A stretch of DNA of 64,000 nucleotides from Staphylococcus chromogenes (GCF_029024625.1 NZ_CP118953.1:1116001-1180000), one strand, 5' to 3'. Shown: positions 50,949-61,043, numbered from the stretch's first letter. The notes: a model not told the origin generated them from the letters alone. Translations and numbers: made by a program.

Positions 50949-51915
50949 ACTCCATAATTTTAACAGGTTTGGCTTGCTTAATTTTAGGTAAGATTTTTTC
51001 AACAGGGACATGCGACTGAACTTGATGTGTTTCTGGATTTCCAGGATCATAATTTTTTAAGAAGTTAATTACTTCTTTTACAATAGGTGTTGGCGTAGAA
51101 GCACCCGCAGTGACAGCGACAGTTTCAACTCCATCTAGCCATTCAAGCTGTAATTGTGATAAATCGGCAATTCTATAGGAATTAGTGTGCGCAATATCTT
51201 TTGACACTTGTGCCAGTCTATTGGAATTATTACTTTTCGGGTCTCCAACAACGATGAGTAAATCAGCACTGCCAGCTTGATTAGCCACCGCTTCTTGACG
51301 AACTTGTGTTGCTTGGCAAATTTCTTTATGTTGCTCAATATGTGGATATTTTTCTTGCAACTCTTCCATTAAATGCATCACATCCCATTGGGACATTGTG
51401 GTTTGGTTCGTAACAATCAGTGGATATTGTTCAAGTGATTCAGGCAAGGCTGCCACATCATCTTTTGTTTCAACCAAATGGACAACGTCAGGGGCAACTC
51501 CAACAGCGCCCTCCGGTTCAGGATGTCCTTTTTTCCCAATATATATCACATGATAGCCTTCTGATTTCTTTTCTCTGATTAATGCATGTGTATTTTCCAC
51601 ATCTGGGCATGTTGCATCAATACATGTTAATCCTTTTTCTTTTGCGCGACGTTTCACTTCAGGGGAAACACCATGTGCTGTAAAAATAACAGTCCCTTGA
51701 TCAATTTGATTTAATATTTCTAAGCGGTTTGGACCATCTAATGTGATTATACCGTCTGATTCGAATGCATCTGTCACATGTTTATTATGGACAATCATTC
51801 CTAAAATATATATGGGTCTTGGTAAATTCGGATCTAAAGAGGCATTACGTGCAATCACCATTGCATCGACGACACCATAACAATAACCTCTCGGGGTAAT
51901 TTTTATAATTTCCAT
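50947..51915 (-). CDS. ispH: 4-hydroxy-3-methylbut-2-enyl diphosphate reductase (IspH/LytB)
   Basis: Iron-sulfur reductase that makes IPP and DMAPP. The 322-residue protein has the cluster cysteines in PRGYCYGV (near residue 12), DATCPDV (near 103) and [12 protein letters not shown] (near 198), and the conserved TAHGVSP and TNQTTMSQW segments. AAGGAGGG is upstream on the minus strand, 11 bases from the ATG. Note: staphylococci make isoprenoids by the mevalonate route, so IspH and IspG in this window need explanation (see findings). Confidence 0.85.
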   Translation of the reverse strand: MEIIKITPRGYCYGVVDAMVIARNASLDPNLPRPIYILGMIVHNKHVTDAFESDGIITLDGPNRLEILNQIDQGTVIFTAHGVSPEVKRRAKEKGLTCIDATCPDVENTHALIREKKSEGYHVIYIGKKGHPEPEGAVGVAPDVVHLVETKDDVAALPESLEQYPLIVTNQTTMSQWDVMHLMEELQEKYPHIEQHKEICQATQVRQEAVANQAGSADLLIVVGDPKSNNSNRLAQVSKDIAHTNSYRIADLSQLQLEWLDGVETVAVTAGASTPTPIVKEVINFLKNYDPGNPETHQVQSHVPVEKILPKIKQAKPVKIME

Positions 51916-51943
51916 AATATAACGGACCCTCCTTCAATGGTAT

Positions 51944-51952
51944 ATTATAACA
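51944..51952 (-). promoter_or_regulatory. Extended -10 promoter of ispH
   Basis: On the minus strand TGTTATAAT matches the TGn-extended -10 consensus, about 30 bases before the ATG. The -35 is weak (TTTCCT). Confidence 0.5.
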
Positions 51953-52065
51953 ACTTCATGACCTGAAGGAAACTAAACAAGTAGGGGAGTTCAAACAAAA
52001 TCTAATCAAAATTTCTCAATTTTTCAGTTTTGACAGCACTAGTTTTCAATCACGTGAAATTCCTA

Positions 52066-52071
52066 TATAAT
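52066..52071 (+). promoter_or_regulatory. -10 element before cshB
   Basis: TATAAT with a weak -35 TTTTCA (52043-52048) at 17 bases. Transcription would begin near 52078, leaving a short leader with AAGGAGGG before the ATG. Confidence 0.45.
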
Positions 52072-52101
52072 ATAGAGACGATATATTAAGGAGGGCCATT
52101 C

Positions 52102-53442
52102 ATGCCTAAGCATCCATTTGGTCATTTTAATTTTGACCTGAGTTTAATTTCAGCCATTGATGAATTAAACTTTAAACAACCGACAGACGTACAACAACGT
52201 GTTATTCCTAAATTATTAAAACGCGTCAATTTAATTGGTCAATCACAAACTGGAACAGGTAAATCTCACTCTTTTTTACTACCTATATTCCAATTATTAG
52301 ATACTCAAATTACAGAACCTCAAGCAGTTATTCTCGCACCAACTAGAGAATTAGCAACTCAACTTTACCATGCAGCACTGCAACTTGCCTCTCATAAACA
52401 AGGTGTGAAGGTGAGTCTTTTCATTGGAGGCACAGACTTCGAAAAAGACAAACAAAAAACGACGCAACAACCTCAAGTTGTTATTGGTACCCCTACACGT
52501 ATTAACGATTTATCTAAAATAGGGGCTTTACATGTACATCTCGCACAACAACTTGTCATAGACGAAGCGGATTTAATGATTGATTTAGGTTTAATACAAG
52601 AAGTTGATCAAATTGCTTCTCGATTAGATTCTGAAGCTAAAATGGCTGTATTTAGTGCAACCATTCCAAAATCATTACATCCTTTCTTAAATAAATATTT
52701 AGAGAACCCGGAGTTTGTCGAAGTAAAAGCAGAGCAGAAAAACAAAAAAAACATTACATTTTATTTAATTCCAACGCGAGGTACGAACAAATTAGAAAAG
52801 ACGATTGAACTTATCGACACAATTAATCCTTATCTAGGTATTATTTTCTGTAATAGCCGTGAAAATGCGAATGATTTAGCAGAGAATTTGAATCAAAAAG
52901 GGATTCAAGTCGGTATGATTCATGGGGGCTTATCACCTCGTGAACGTAAACAACAAATGAAACGCATCCGTAATTTAGACTTTCAATATGTTATCGCCAG
53001 TGATTTAGCGTCACGTGGTATTGATATTGAAGGGGTGAGTCATGTCATTAACTACGATGTGCCATTAGATATAGATTTCTTTACACACCGCGTTGGCCGT
53101 ACAGGTAGAGGGAATTATAAGGGTATTGCTATTACCTTATATAAGCCTGATGAAGAATATCTCATTCAACAAATAGAACAAAAAGGGTATCACTTTGAAA
53201 ATGTTGACATCAAAAACGGTGAATTACGTCCAATTAAAGCGCACAATACGAGAAAATTACGTCAAAAACAAGATGACCACATTACCCAACAAGTAAAGAA
53301 TAAAATAAAACGAAATAACAAGAAAAAAGTTAAACCTGGCTACAAAAAGAAATTTAAACAAGAAGTTGAAAACTTAAAAAGACAAGAAAAACGTCAGCAT
53401 AGTAGACGTAAAAAACGTCTTGATCGAAAAAATAAAAAATAA
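52102..53442 (+). CDS. cshB: DEAD-box RNA helicase CshB
   Basis: A 446-residue RNA helicase for mRNA turnover and cold growth. Motifs in order: Q motif [13 protein letters not shown], motif I SQTGTGKS (near residue 53), Ia APTRELA, Ib TPTRI, II DEAD in [10 protein letters not shown] (near 153), [26 protein letters not shown] and [11 protein letters not shown]. The Lys/Arg-rich tail (from about residue 395) binds RNA. AAGGAGGG precedes the ATG. nfo follows closely. Confidence 0.94.
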   Translation: MPKHPFGHFNFDLSLISAIDELNFKQPTDVQQRVIPKLLKRVNLIGQSQTGTGKSHSFLLPIFQLLDTQITEPQAVILAPTRELATQLYHAALQLASHKQGVKVSLFIGGTDFEKDKQKTTQQPQVVIGTPTRINDLSKIGALHVHLAQQLVIDEADLMIDLGLIQEVDQIASRLDSEAKMAVFSATIPKSLHPFLNKYLENPEFVEVKAEQKNKKNITFYLIPTRGTNKLEKTIELIDTINPYLGIIFCNSRENANDLAENLNQKGIQVGMIHGGLSPRERKQQMKRIRNLDFQYVIASDLASRGIDIEGVSHVINYDVPLDIDFFTHRVGRTGRGNYKGIAITLYKPDEEYLIQQIEQKGYHFENVDIKNGELRPIKAHNTRKLRQKQDDHITQQVKNKIKRNNKKKVKPGYKKKFKQEVENLKRQEKRQHSRRKKRLDRKNKK

Positions 53443-53455
53443 AGGTTGGATTCAC

Positions 53456-54346
53456 ATGTTAATAGGCTCACATGTTTCAATGAGTGGTAAAAAAATGTTG
53501 TTAGCCTCTGCAGAAGAGGCACATCAATACGGCGCATCTACTTTTATGATTTATACAGGGGCGCCTCAAAATACGCGAAGAAAAGCTATTGAAGATTTAA
53601 ATATCGAAGCTGGTCACGCTGCTATGAAAGAATATGGACTTTCAAATATTGTCGTTCACGCACCTTATATCATCAACATAGCAAATACAAATAAACCTGA
53701 AGTCTTTGAATTAGGTGTTAATTTTTTACAAAATGAAATCGAACGTACAGAAGCAATTGGTGCGAAGGATATCGTTCTTCACCCTGGTAGCCATGTTGGC
53801 GCAGGAGCTGATGTAGGCATTAAACGCATTATTGAAGGCCTCAATGAAGTTTTAACAAATAATAATGATGTGCGTATTGCACTTGAAACAATGGCAGGTA
53901 AAGGATCTGAAATAGGGCGAACATTTGAAGAAATCGCTCAAATTATCGACGGTGTCACACATAATGAACGACTTTCTATTTGTTTAGATACTTGCCATAT
54001 TCATGATGCTGGATATGATGTCGTCAACGACTTCGATGGGGTTCTCAATGAATTTGACAAAATCATTGGTGTAGATCGTATTAAAGTTGTTCATGTTAAT
54101 GACAGTAAAAACCCACGTGAAGCACATAAAGACCGTCATGAAAATATAGGTTTTGGCCATATCGGTTTCGATGCTTTAAACTATGTGGTTCATCATCCTC
54201 AATTTGAAAATATACCTAAAATTTTAGAAACTCCTTATGTTGGCGAAGATAAGAAAAATAAAAAGCCACCTTACAAATTTGAAATTGAAGCTTTTAGAAA
54301 TGAAAAATTCGATCCAGAAATGAAAAACAAAATTGTTTCTTTATAG
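53456..54346 (+). CDS. nfo: Endonuclease IV (AP endonuclease)
   Basis: Base-excision repair enzyme that cuts at abasic sites with three zinc ions. The 296-residue TIM barrel opens [12 protein letters not shown] and has [80 protein letters not shown], covering the metal ligands of the family. ATG at 53456 gives the usual length; the longer frame from 53420 overlaps cshB. AAAGGTTGG is upstream. Confidence 0.96.
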   Translation: MLIGSHVSMSGKKMLLASAEEAHQYGASTFMIYTGAPQNTRRKAIEDLNIEAGHAAMKEYGLSNIVVHAPYIINIANTNKPEVFELGVNFLQNEIERTEAIGAKDIVLHPGSHVGAGADVGIKRIIEGLNEVLTNNNDVRIALETMAGKGSEIGRTFEEIAQIIDGVTHNERLSICLDTCHIHDAGYDVVNDFDGVLNEFDKIIGVDRIKVVHVNDSKNPREAHKDRHENIGFGHIGFDALNYVVHHPQFENIPKILETPYVGEDKKNKKPPYKFEIEAFRNEKFDPEMKNKIVSL

Positions 54347-54356
54347 GACAAGATAT

Positions 54357-54392
54357 CACCGTACAAGCAATGACGCTTGTATGGTGTTTTTT
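54357..54392 (+). terminator. Intrinsic terminator after nfo
   Basis: CACC-G-TACAAGC pairs with GCTTGTA-T-GGTG around a short loop, followed by six T residues. Confidence 0.85.
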
Positions 54393-54420
54393 GTTACAAA
54401 GATCGCTATTCTATTATTTT

Positions 54421-54435
54421 TCGTAAACATTACTA
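54421..54435 (+). promoter_or_regulatory. Zur-like box upstream of znuC
   Basis: TCGTAAACATTACTA matches the Gram-positive Zur consensus TCGTAATNATTACGA at 12 of 14 defined positions. It abuts the -35 of the znu promoter, where Zur with zinc would block RNA polymerase. The zur gene itself is in the same operon. Confidence 0.7.
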
Positions 54436-54464
54436 TTTACATTACTTTCATTAAGAGGTATTAT
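54436..54464 (+). promoter_or_regulatory. Predicted promoter of the znuC-znuB-zur operon
   Basis: TTTACA and TATTAT are exactly 17 bases apart. The start near 54471 is close to the znuC start codon at 54484. Confidence 0.65.
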
Positions 54465-54483
54465 ATGATGTTGAGGTGAGAAG

Positions 54484-55254
54484 ATGAATCAACCAATTTT
54501 TGAGTTAAAAGATATTGATTTTTATTATGACCATAAAAAGGTACTCGAAAATATCAACATTAAAATTAATAAAGGTGAGTTTTTAGCTATTGTTGGTCCT
54601 AATGGGGCAGGGAAATCTACATTATTAAAGTTGATTTTAGGTCTTTTACCCATTCAAAGTGGTGAAATTTATATCGATGGTTTAACTTATCATAAAAAAT
54701 TAACAACAGACAAAATTAGTTATGTTTCTCAAAAAGCTTCCTCAGTCACTGCTGGATTTCCGGCTACGGTTAAGGAAGTTATTTTAAGTGGATTAACTCG
54801 AAAAAAACGTCTATTCAAGTGGTTTAATTCATCTGACAATATTAAAGTAGATCAAGTTTTACAACGATTAAATATTAAGGACTTAAAACATAAAAATGTT
54901 TCGGAATTATCTGGAGGACAACAACAACGCGTACTTATTGCAAGGGCACTCGTTTCTGATCCCTCCGTTTTAATACTAGATGAGCCGACAAATGGAATTG
55001 ATGCAAAGCATGTTGGTGAGTTTTATGAAACATTGGAAAATTTAAAAAGAGAAGGGGTCACGATTATACTCGTCACGCATGATATAGGTGTGGTGGCAGA
55101 TACGGCAACCGAAGTCGCATGCTTAAATAAACATCTTCATTTTCATGGGAGTATCTATGAATTTAAATCCTTAGATGAAGTACAAATTTCAAAAATTTAT
55201 GGTCATCCTATAAAGTTCGTTGACCATCAACATGATAGGGTGTGCTGTAAATGA
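54484..55254 (+). CDS. znuC: Zinc ABC transporter ATP-binding protein ZnuC
   Basis: A 256-residue ABC ATPase for high-affinity zinc uptake. Walker A is GPNGAGKST (about residues 38-46), the Q-loop lies in SYVSQKAS, the signature is LSGGQQQR (near 140), Walker B is VLILDEPT (near 161) and the switch His is in VTHD. GAGGTGAG precedes the ATG. It overlaps the permease gene by 4 bases. The substrate call (zinc) follows from zur in the same operon and the Zur-like box. Confidence 0.9.
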   Translation: MNQPIFELKDIDFYYDHKKVLENINIKINKGEFLAIVGPNGAGKSTLLKLILGLLPIQSGEIYIDGLTYHKKLTTDKISYVSQKASSVTAGFPATVKEVILSGLTRKKRLFKWFNSSDNIKVDQVLQRLNIKDLKHKNVSELSGGQQQRVLIARALVSDPSVLILDEPTNGIDAKHVGEFYETLENLKREGVTIILVTHDIGVVADTATEVACLNKHLHFHGSIYEFKSLDEVQISKIYGHPIKFVDHQHDRVCCK

Positions 55255-56102
55255 TAGATGCAATTTTGAATTTTGAATTTATAAGATATAGTTTTATTAG
55301 TGGTCTTCTCATAGGACTGATTGCACCGCTTATAGGAACTTTTATAGTTGTGAGGAGACTCTCACTTATTGCTGACGCATTAAGTCATGTGACGTTAAGT
55401 GGGATTTCATTTGGTATGTTTATAGTCAGTGCCTCATCAGCCTTTGCTTTTGTGAATCCGATATGGACAGGTATCCTTTTTGCTATCGTAGGTGCATTAC
55501 TTATTGAAAAATTAAGAACTTCGTATAGTAATTATCAAGAAATTGCAATACCTATTTTGATGAGTTCTGGTATAGGATTAAGTGCCATTTTTATCTCTTT
55601 AGCAGATGGCTTTAACCAAGAATTAGTAGGGTTACTATTTGGTTCAATCAGCGCAGTTTCATTTAGTGATTTAGTGACTATTACGATTATTTCCATACTT
55701 GTCCTTGCTTTTATTTTACTGTTTTACAAAGAATTATTTATACTTTCGTTTGATGCTGAATACAGTAAAGTGATAGGCATTCCAAAATGGATTTCATTTT
55801 TATTTATTATCATTGTTGCACTAGTGATTTCTGCATCTATGAGGGTTATTGGGGTTTTACTAGTGAGTGCATTAATTACACTCCCTGTAGCCATTGCAAT
55901 GCGTTGGTCAAAAGGCTTTAAACAATTTATTATTATGAGTATTGTCATTGGTGAATTTTCTGTTATTGCAGGACTTATTACAGCATTTTATTTAGATATA
56001 TCTCCAGGCGGAGTTATTGTCGTGATATTAATTCTTTTATTGGGATTAACATTTCTTTTGCAAAAAGTAACTAAAGGGGCAGTTAAAAGGAGTGAATATT
56101 AA
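55251..56102 (+). CDS. znuB: Zinc ABC transporter permease ZnuB
   Basis: An ABC-3 family permease of 283 residues with about eight hydrophobic segments (first: residues 14-34, SFISGLLIGLIAPLIGTFIVV). The RRLSLIADALSHVTLSGISFG segment (near residue 35) is the conserved ABC-3 motif with the His of the transport path. A C-terminal basic tail ends KGAVKRSEY. It overlaps znuC by 4 bases and adjoins zur. No zinc-binding lipoprotein gene is present, so it must be encoded elsewhere. Confidence 0.9.
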   Translation: MIDAILNFEFIRYSFISGLLIGLIAPLIGTFIVVRRLSLIADALSHVTLSGISFGMFIVSASSAFAFVNPIWTGILFAIVGALLIEKLRTSYSNYQEIAIPILMSSGIGLSAIFISLADGFNQELVGLLFGSISAVSFSDLVTITIISILVLAFILLFYKELFILSFDAEYSKVIGIPKWISFLFIIIVALVISASMRVIGVLLVSALITLPVAIAMRWSKGFKQFIIMSIVIGEFSVIAGLITAFYLDISPGGVIVVILILLLGLTFLLQKVTKGAVKRSEY

Positions 56103-56513
56103 TTGAAGACACAAGAAGCGATTCATATTCTTAAAGAACAAGGACATAAATATACGGACAAACGTAAAGACATGATTAACATTTTTATTCAGGAAGATAA
56201 ATATATTAATGCTAAACATGTTCAACAATTGATGAATGAAAATTATCCAGGTATTTCATTCGATACGATATATAGAAATCTCCACTTATTCAAAACACTC
56301 GGTATTATTGAGAGTACAGAATTGGACGGTGAAATGAAGTTTCGAATCGCTTGTACATCACATCATCATCACCATTTTATTTGTACTTCCTGTGGAGATA
56401 CTAAAGTTATCGATTATTGTCCAATGACTGAAGTTAAAAAAGCATTGCCTGATGTAGAGATTGAAATGCATAAACTTGAAGTATACGGCGTTTGTGAAAA
56501 GTGTAAAGCATAA
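56103..56513 (+). CDS. zur: Zinc uptake regulator Zur (Fur family)
   Basis: A 136-residue metalloregulator. The winged helix spans about residues 1-80 ([21 protein letters not shown], then [19 protein letters not shown]). The metal part has [13 protein letters not shown] (near residue 83) and the C-terminal CEKCKA, giving the two CxxC pairs that hold structural zinc. The His-rich run and the operon with znuCB point to zinc rather than iron. The start is TTG at 56103, directly after the znuB stop, with AAAGGAGTG upstream. Confidence 0.92.
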   Translation: MKTQEAIHILKEQGHKYTDKRKDMINIFIQEDKYINAKHVQQLMNENYPGISFDTIYRNLHLFKTLGIIESTELDGEMKFRIACTSHHHHHFICTSCGDTKVIDYCPMTEVKKALPDVEIEMHKLEVYGVCEKCKA

Positions 56514-56547
56514 TAAAAAAGCTACCCTTTATGGTAGCTTTTTTATT
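56513..56547. terminator. Bidirectional terminator between zur and ispG
   Basis: AAAAAAGCTACC and GGTAGCTTTTTT pair around a short loop with A and T runs on both sides. It overlaps the end of zur and reaches the ispG stop codon. Confidence 0.9.
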
Positions 56548-57646
56548 ATGACGTTGCTTCTTCTTTATTTTTTTCCCACTCAGCTGCAAGTTTATCTATT
56601 TCCATTTTTAGTTCATCAACCATGGATTCTTCAGGAACTTTACGGACTGTTTTTCCTTTCATAAATAGCAAACCTTCACCACGTGCACCTGCAATACCAA
56701 TATCAGCTTCACGTGCTTCACCAGGTCCATTTACTGCACAACCTAATACCGCAACTTTTAACGGTACTTTTAATTTTTCAATATAATCCTCTACCTCATT
56801 TGCAATAGAAATCAGGTCAATTTCAATACGTCCACATGTTGGACAAGCAATTAACGTTGCAGCATTACTTGCTAAACCGAACGATTTTAAAAGAGCTTTC
56901 GCCACTTTTACTTCTTCTACTGGATCAGCAGATAATGAGATACGGCAAGTATTTCCTATACCTAATGCAAGAATTGCACCTAAACCTGCTGATGATTTAA
57001 CAGTTCCATTGAATAAAGTACCACTTTCTGTGATTCCTAGATGTAATGGATAGTCAAACGCTTTAGCCGCTTTTGTGTATGCCTCAATGGCTAAATTGAC
57101 ATCACTTGCTTTCATAGAAACGATAATATCGTGAAAATCTAAGTCCTCAAGTATTTTAATATGATGTAATGCACTTTCCACCATGCCGTCAGCAGTAGGG
57201 TAGCCATACTTTTTCAAAATATGTTTTTCTAATGATCCCGCATTCACACCAATACGAATAGGGATACCTTTAGCTTTACATGCTTCTACTACAGCTTCTA
57301 CTTTTTCACGACGACCTATGTTACCTGGATTAATACGAATTTTATCAGCACCATTTTCAATTGCAATGAGTGCAAGTTTATAGTTAAAGTGTATATCAAC
57401 AACTAACGGAATATTTATCTGTGCTTTTATATCTTTAATTGCATGTGCGTCTTCTTCGTTAGGACATGCCACACGTACAATTTGGCAACCCGCTTCCTCT
57501 AAACGTTTAATTTCAGCCACTGTTGCCTCAACATCATGTGTTTTCGTTGTCGTCATACTTTGGATTACAACTTCATCAGATCCACCGATAGTTAAGTTGC
57601 CCACTTTTACAGGTCGTGTATTTTTACGATGTGTAATTTCAGACAT
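56546..57646 (-). CDS. ispG: 4-hydroxy-3-methylbut-2-en-1-yl diphosphate synthase (IspG/GcpE)
   Basis: Iron-sulfur enzyme of the non-mevalonate isoprenoid route, 366 residues. The TIM barrel begins with the [22 protein letters not shown] opening, followed by [21 protein letters not shown] and [11 protein letters not shown]. The C-terminal cluster domain carries [13 protein letters not shown] and [16 protein letters not shown] with the three cysteine ligands. AAAGGAG lies before the ATG on the minus strand. It is transcribed alone, against zur. Confidence 0.9.
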   Translation of the reverse strand: MSEITHRKNTRPVKVGNLTIGGSDEVVIQSMTTTKTHDVEATVAEIKRLEEAGCQIVRVACPNEEDAHAIKDIKAQINIPLVVDIHFNYKLALIAIENGADKIRINPGNIGRREKVEAVVEACKAKGIPIRIGVNAGSLEKHILKKYGYPTADGMVESALHHIKILEDLDFHDIIVSMKASDVNLAIEAYTKAAKAFDYPLHLGITESGTLFNGTVKSSAGLGAILALGIGNTCRISLSADPVEEVKVAKALLKSFGLASNAATLIACPTCGRIEIDLISIANEVEDYIEKLKVPLKVAVLGCAVNGPGEAREADIGIAGARGEGLLFMKGKTVRKVPEESMVDELKMEIDKLAAEWEKNKEEATS

Positions 57647-57718
57647 GAATAGAAACTCCTTTAAATTCTAAATTTAATTGAAAACGCACGTTCCATCATG
57701 TGTTTCAATGTTAAATCT

Positions 57719-57748
57719 ATTATACAATACCAAGTTACGGTTATTCAA
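57719..57748 (-). promoter_or_regulatory. Predicted ispG promoter
   Basis: On the minus strand TTGAAT (57743-57748) and TATAAT (57719-57724) are 18 bases apart. Confidence 0.6.
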
Positions 57749-57911
57749 AACAATCACACTACATTTAAAACAATTATTGAGAAAAGCTTCCTATATCTTA
57801 TAAAAATGGCACATTGCTTTATTTATCGATAAAAAATTTTATGTTTAAGCATAACAGAAAAGGCAATAAAATAAATTAGATACAACTTTAAGAAGTTATT
57901 AAGCATATTCA

Positions 57912-57941
57912 TTGTAGTTAAGCGAGCGAAGTTGCTACAAT
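57912..57941 (+). promoter_or_regulatory. Predicted sodA promoter, with inverted -35 and -10 repeats
   Basis: TTGTAG and TACAAT are 18 bases apart. The 7-base arms ATTGTAG (57911-57917) and CTACAAT (57935-57941) are exact inverted repeats, so the promoter elements are also a symmetrical site. Confidence 0.55.
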
Positions 57942-57974
57942 AATGTTGAACATATTTTAGGAGGATGATTATTT

Positions 57975-58574
57975 ATGGCTTTTGAATTACCAAAATTACC
58001 TTATGCATATGATGCATTAGAACCTCATATTGATAAAGAAACGATGGAAATCCATCATAGTAAACACCATAACACATACGTGACTAAGTTAAACGATGCA
58101 GTTAAAGGTACTGATTTAGAGAACAAATCAATCGAAGAAATTATTGCTAACTTAAATAGCGTACCAGAAGATAAACAAACTCCTGTACGTAATAATGGTG
58201 GCGGTCACTTAAACCACTCTTTATTCTGGCAATTACTTTCACCACAATCAGAAGAAAAAGGTGAAGTCGTAGATAAAATTAAAGAGCAATGGGGCTCTTT
58301 AGATGATTTCAAAAAAGAATTTGCAGACAAAGCAGCAGCTCGTTTTGGTTCTGGTTGGGCATGGCTCGTTGTAAATAATGGTCAATTAGAAATCGTTACT
58401 ACACCAAACCAAGACAACCCAATTTCTGAAGGTAAAACTCCTATCTTAGGATTAGACGTTTGGGAACATGCTTATTATCTTAAATATCAAAACAAACGTC
58501 CAGACTACATTAGCGCTTTCTGGAATGTAGTCAATTGGGAAAAAGTTGACGAATTATATAACGCAGCAAAATAA
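57975..58574 (+). CDS. sodA: Superoxide dismutase, manganese type (SodA)
   Basis: Cytoplasmic dismutase of 199 residues. Metal ligands are His27 in HHSKHH, the His in [10 protein letters not shown], Asp161 and His165 in LDVWEHAYY. Residues 159-160 are Gly-Leu, the pair reported for the manganese-specific S. aureus SodA as opposed to Leu-Phe in the cambialistic SodM. TTTAGGAGGA precedes the ATG. It stands alone between its own promoter and a strong terminator. Confidence 0.97.
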   Translation: MAFELPKLPYAYDALEPHIDKETMEIHHSKHHNTYVTKLNDAVKGTDLENKSIEEIIANLNSVPEDKQTPVRNNGGGHLNHSLFWQLLSPQSEEKGEVVDKIKEQWGSLDDFKKEFADKAAARFGSGWAWLVVNNGQLEIVTTPNQDNPISEGKTPILGLDVWEHAYYLKYQNKRPDYISAFWNVVNWEKVDELYNAAK

Positions 58575-58592
58575 TAAACTTACTGTTGTTTT

Positions 58593-58625
58593 AGGCTAAA
58601 GACACTATGTCTTTAGCCTTTTTTG
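58593..58625 (+). terminator. Intrinsic terminator after sodA
   Basis: AGGCTAAAGACA and TGTCTTTAGCCT form a perfect 12-base stem with a 3-base loop, followed by six T residues. Confidence 0.93.
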
Positions 58626-58799
58626 CGTCATGAATAAATAATACTATAAGAGATAACGATTTTATTTTAAATACTTTGACTTAGAGAGAGGTCAATATTG
58701 TTTAGCGATTTTCTACGAACAAATGACATAAAACATTAGCAATCAAAGCCATTTTCATATATCATTTTTAATAGAATGATGGAATAGAGGTCGGTTGAG

Positions 58800-60836
58800 T
58801 TGCTTAAACGATTAAAAGAAAAAACAAACGATGAAAAAATGCGGCAGACGATGAATCTTCGTATTAACTTCATCTTTATTGTCATTGTACTAGCTTTTGT
58901 ATTAATAGTCTTAAGATTAGGTTATTTGCAAATCGCGCAGGGTGCTCATTTTAATCAAATGATTCGAGAAAGTGACAATGTCACAGTCAATGAATCAGCA
59001 CCAAGAGGAAGAATTTTAGATAGAAATGGAAATGTTATTGTAGATAATGCTTCAAAAAAAGCGATTACATACACACGTGGTAAAAATACAAGTCAAAAAG
59101 AAATTTTAACTACCGCAAAAAAACTTTCAAATATTATAACGATGGACACAGATTCAATTACAACTCGTGATAAAAAAGACTTTTGGATTCAAAAATACCC
59201 TGAAAAAGTGAAACAACTTATGAAAAAGGAACAGGCTTTAGTCGAAAATGGAGATATCTCACAAGAACAATTTGATCAATCCTTACGAGACAAAATCAGT
59301 GATAAAGATATCAATCAACTCACTAAAAAAGATTTACAAGTATTAGCAATTTACCGCGAAATGTCTCAAGGTACTACTTTAAGTCCAAGGACAATTAAAA
59401 AAGAGGGCGTCACAGATGAAGAATATGCGGCTGTTTCTCAACAACTTTCAGATATGCCGGGTATCAATACGAGCATGGACTGGGATCGAAAATACCCTTA
59501 TGGTAGTACATTGAAGGGCGTTTTAGGTCAAGTTTCTACATCTGAAGAAGGGCTTCCAAAAGAGTTAACTGATGATTATTTATCTAAAGGTTATTCCCGT
59601 AATGACCGTGTTGGAAAATCTTATCTCGAACAACAATATGAGAGTGTACTACGTGGTGAAAAGAAAGAAATTCAATATACCACTGATAAATCTGGTGAAA
59701 TCATAGATTCAAAAGTTATCAATGAAGGTTCTCGCGGTGATGATCTTGTACTTACAATTGATATTGAATTGCAACAAAAAGCAGAATCTTATTTAGAAAA
59801 ACAAATTGCAAAATTGCGTTCAGAAGGTGCGAAAGATATGGACAGCGCAATGATGGTTGTTCAAGATCCTAAATCTGGTGATATTCTTGCAATGGTAGGT
59901 AAAAAAATTAATAAAAATGGTAACTTAACAGATTTCGATATTGGTAATTTCACTACACAATATGCAGTTGGATCTTCAGTCAAAGGCGGAACGCTCTTAG
60001 CGGGTTATCAAAATAAAGCCATTCAAGTTGGCCAAGAAATGATAGATGAACCCTTGCATTTCCAAGATGGAGGTACAAAACGTTCATATTTTAATAAGGA
60101 TGGTCAAGTTCGTATTAATGATAGTGAGGCCTTGATGCATTCATCCAACGTTTATATGTTTAAAACTGCACTCAAAATGGCGGGTTTAGATTATTCTAAT
60201 AATATGCCTTTGCCGAGTGATGTAAGTGTGCCTGGCCAAAAATTACGTAAAGGACTGAACCAAGTCGGTTTAGGCGTAAAAACAGGTATTGATTTACCAA
60301 ATGAAGTCACTGGACAAATCGAACCTTTAAAAGATAATCCTGGTAATTATTTAGACCTAGCAATTGGTCAATATGACACGTACTCACCCTTACAACTTGC
60401 ACAATATGTCTCAACAATTGCAAATGACGGGGTAAGAATTCAACCTCATATCGCTAAAGAAATTCGACAAGCGACACGTGATGATCAACTCGGACCGGTT
60501 AAGAAAAGTATTCAGGGACGCGTGCTCAATCATGTGAATAATACACCAGAAGAAATCAAGGAAGTTCAAAAAGGATTTGATATGGCCTTTAATAAAGAAA
60601 AAGGCACAGGATATGCAAGTTTTAGTAATACTAAAGTTCGCTCTGCAGGTAAAACTGGAACGGCAGAAGTTTTCCAAGATGGTGAACCGAGAGTTAATTC
60701 CACGTATGTAGGTTATGCGCCAGCTGACGATCCGAAGTTATCATTTTCAATCGTCTATACAAATCAACCTGTACCTGAACCTTGGCTAAATGGCGGGGAT
60801 TTAGGTAGAGATGTGATTAATTACTTCTTTAGTTAA
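58800..60836 (+). CDS. Class B penicillin-binding protein (PBP3-like transpeptidase)
   Basis: A 678-residue monofunctional transpeptidase of cell-wall synthesis. An N-terminal membrane anchor (residues 22-44, LRINFIFIVIVLAFVLIVLRLGY) is followed by the PBP dimerisation domain (APRGRILDRNGNVI) and the transpeptidase domain with the active-site SSVK (near residue 398), SSN (near 450) and KTG in AGKTGTAE (near 620). The start is TTG at 58800 with AGAGGT upstream. Location beside sodA matches S. aureus pbp3 and B. subtilis pbpA, so it is likely the counterpart of that gene. Confidence 0.92.
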   Translation: MLKRLKEKTNDEKMRQTMNLRINFIFIVIVLAFVLIVLRLGYLQIAQGAHFNQMIRESDNVTVNESAPRGRILDRNGNVIVDNASKKAITYTRGKNTSQKEILTTAKKLSNIITMDTDSITTRDKKDFWIQKYPEKVKQLMKKEQALVENGDISQEQFDQSLRDKISDKDINQLTKKDLQVLAIYREMSQGTTLSPRTIKKEGVTDEEYAAVSQQLSDMPGINTSMDWDRKYPYGSTLKGVLGQVSTSEEGLPKELTDDYLSKGYSRNDRVGKSYLEQQYESVLRGEKKEIQYTTDKSGEIIDSKVINEGSRGDDLVLTIDIELQQKAESYLEKQIAKLRSEGAKDMDSAMMVVQDPKSGDILAMVGKKINKNGNLTDFDIGNFTTQYAVGSSVKGGTLLAGYQNKAIQVGQEMIDEPLHFQDGGTKRSYFNKDGQVRINDSEALMHSSNVYMFKTALKMAGLDYSNNMPLPSDVSVPGQKLRKGLNQVGLGVKTGIDLPNEVTGQIEPLKDNPGNYLDLAIGQYDTYSPLQLAQYVSTIANDGVRIQPHIAKEIRQATRDDQLGPVKKSIQGRVLNHVNNTPEEIKEVQKGFDMAFNKEKGTGYASFSNTKVRSAGKTGTAEVFQDGEPRVNSTYVGYAPADDPKLSFSIVYTNQPVPEPWLNGGDLGRDVINYFFS

Positions 60837-60932
60837 AGCATTACCATTGGTTGAAACCTAATTTCAATGGAACAATATGAACAATTATATTCAAATAATC
60901 GCTATTTTATAAAAATGGCACATTAACTAAGA

Positions 60933-60970
60933 GAGTGGCAGAAATTATCATATTTCCGCCGCTCTTTTTA
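60933..60970 (+). terminator. Terminator after the penicillin-binding protein gene
   Basis: AGAG-T-GGC-A-GAAAT pairs with ATTTC-C-GCC-G-CTCT (one A-C mismatch, one T-G wobble), then a T run. Confidence 0.75.
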
Positions 60971-61004
60971 TATTTTCTGTGTACTTCTCCACAATTTCTT
61001 AATA

Positions 61005-61043
61005 TTAACACAAAATTTACAATCACTTTATCGATAGTTAACA
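61005..61043 (+). promoter_or_regulatory. Pho box array upstream of pstS
   Basis: Four TT(A/T)A-type hexamers (TTAACA 61005, TTTACA 61016, TTTATC 61027, TTAACA 61038) recur at exactly 11-base intervals. This is the layout of PhoP-binding direct repeats in Gram-positive Pho promoters. A TATGCT at 61053-61058 can serve as -10, and the last repeat sits in place of a -35. Confidence 0.8.

Larger units (their letters stand above)
57647..57974. other. Divergent intergenic region between ispG and sodA
   Basis: 328 bases with a promoter for ispG on the minus strand (57719-57748) and one for sodA on the plus strand (57912-57941). The AT-rich middle (57750-57900) shows nothing I can name. Confidence 0.6.

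Noticed and set aside
52030..52035. TTGACA as -35 of the cshB promoter
   Set aside because: It is 30 bases from TATAAT, too far for a sigma-A promoter, and no -10 is seen at 16-18 bases.
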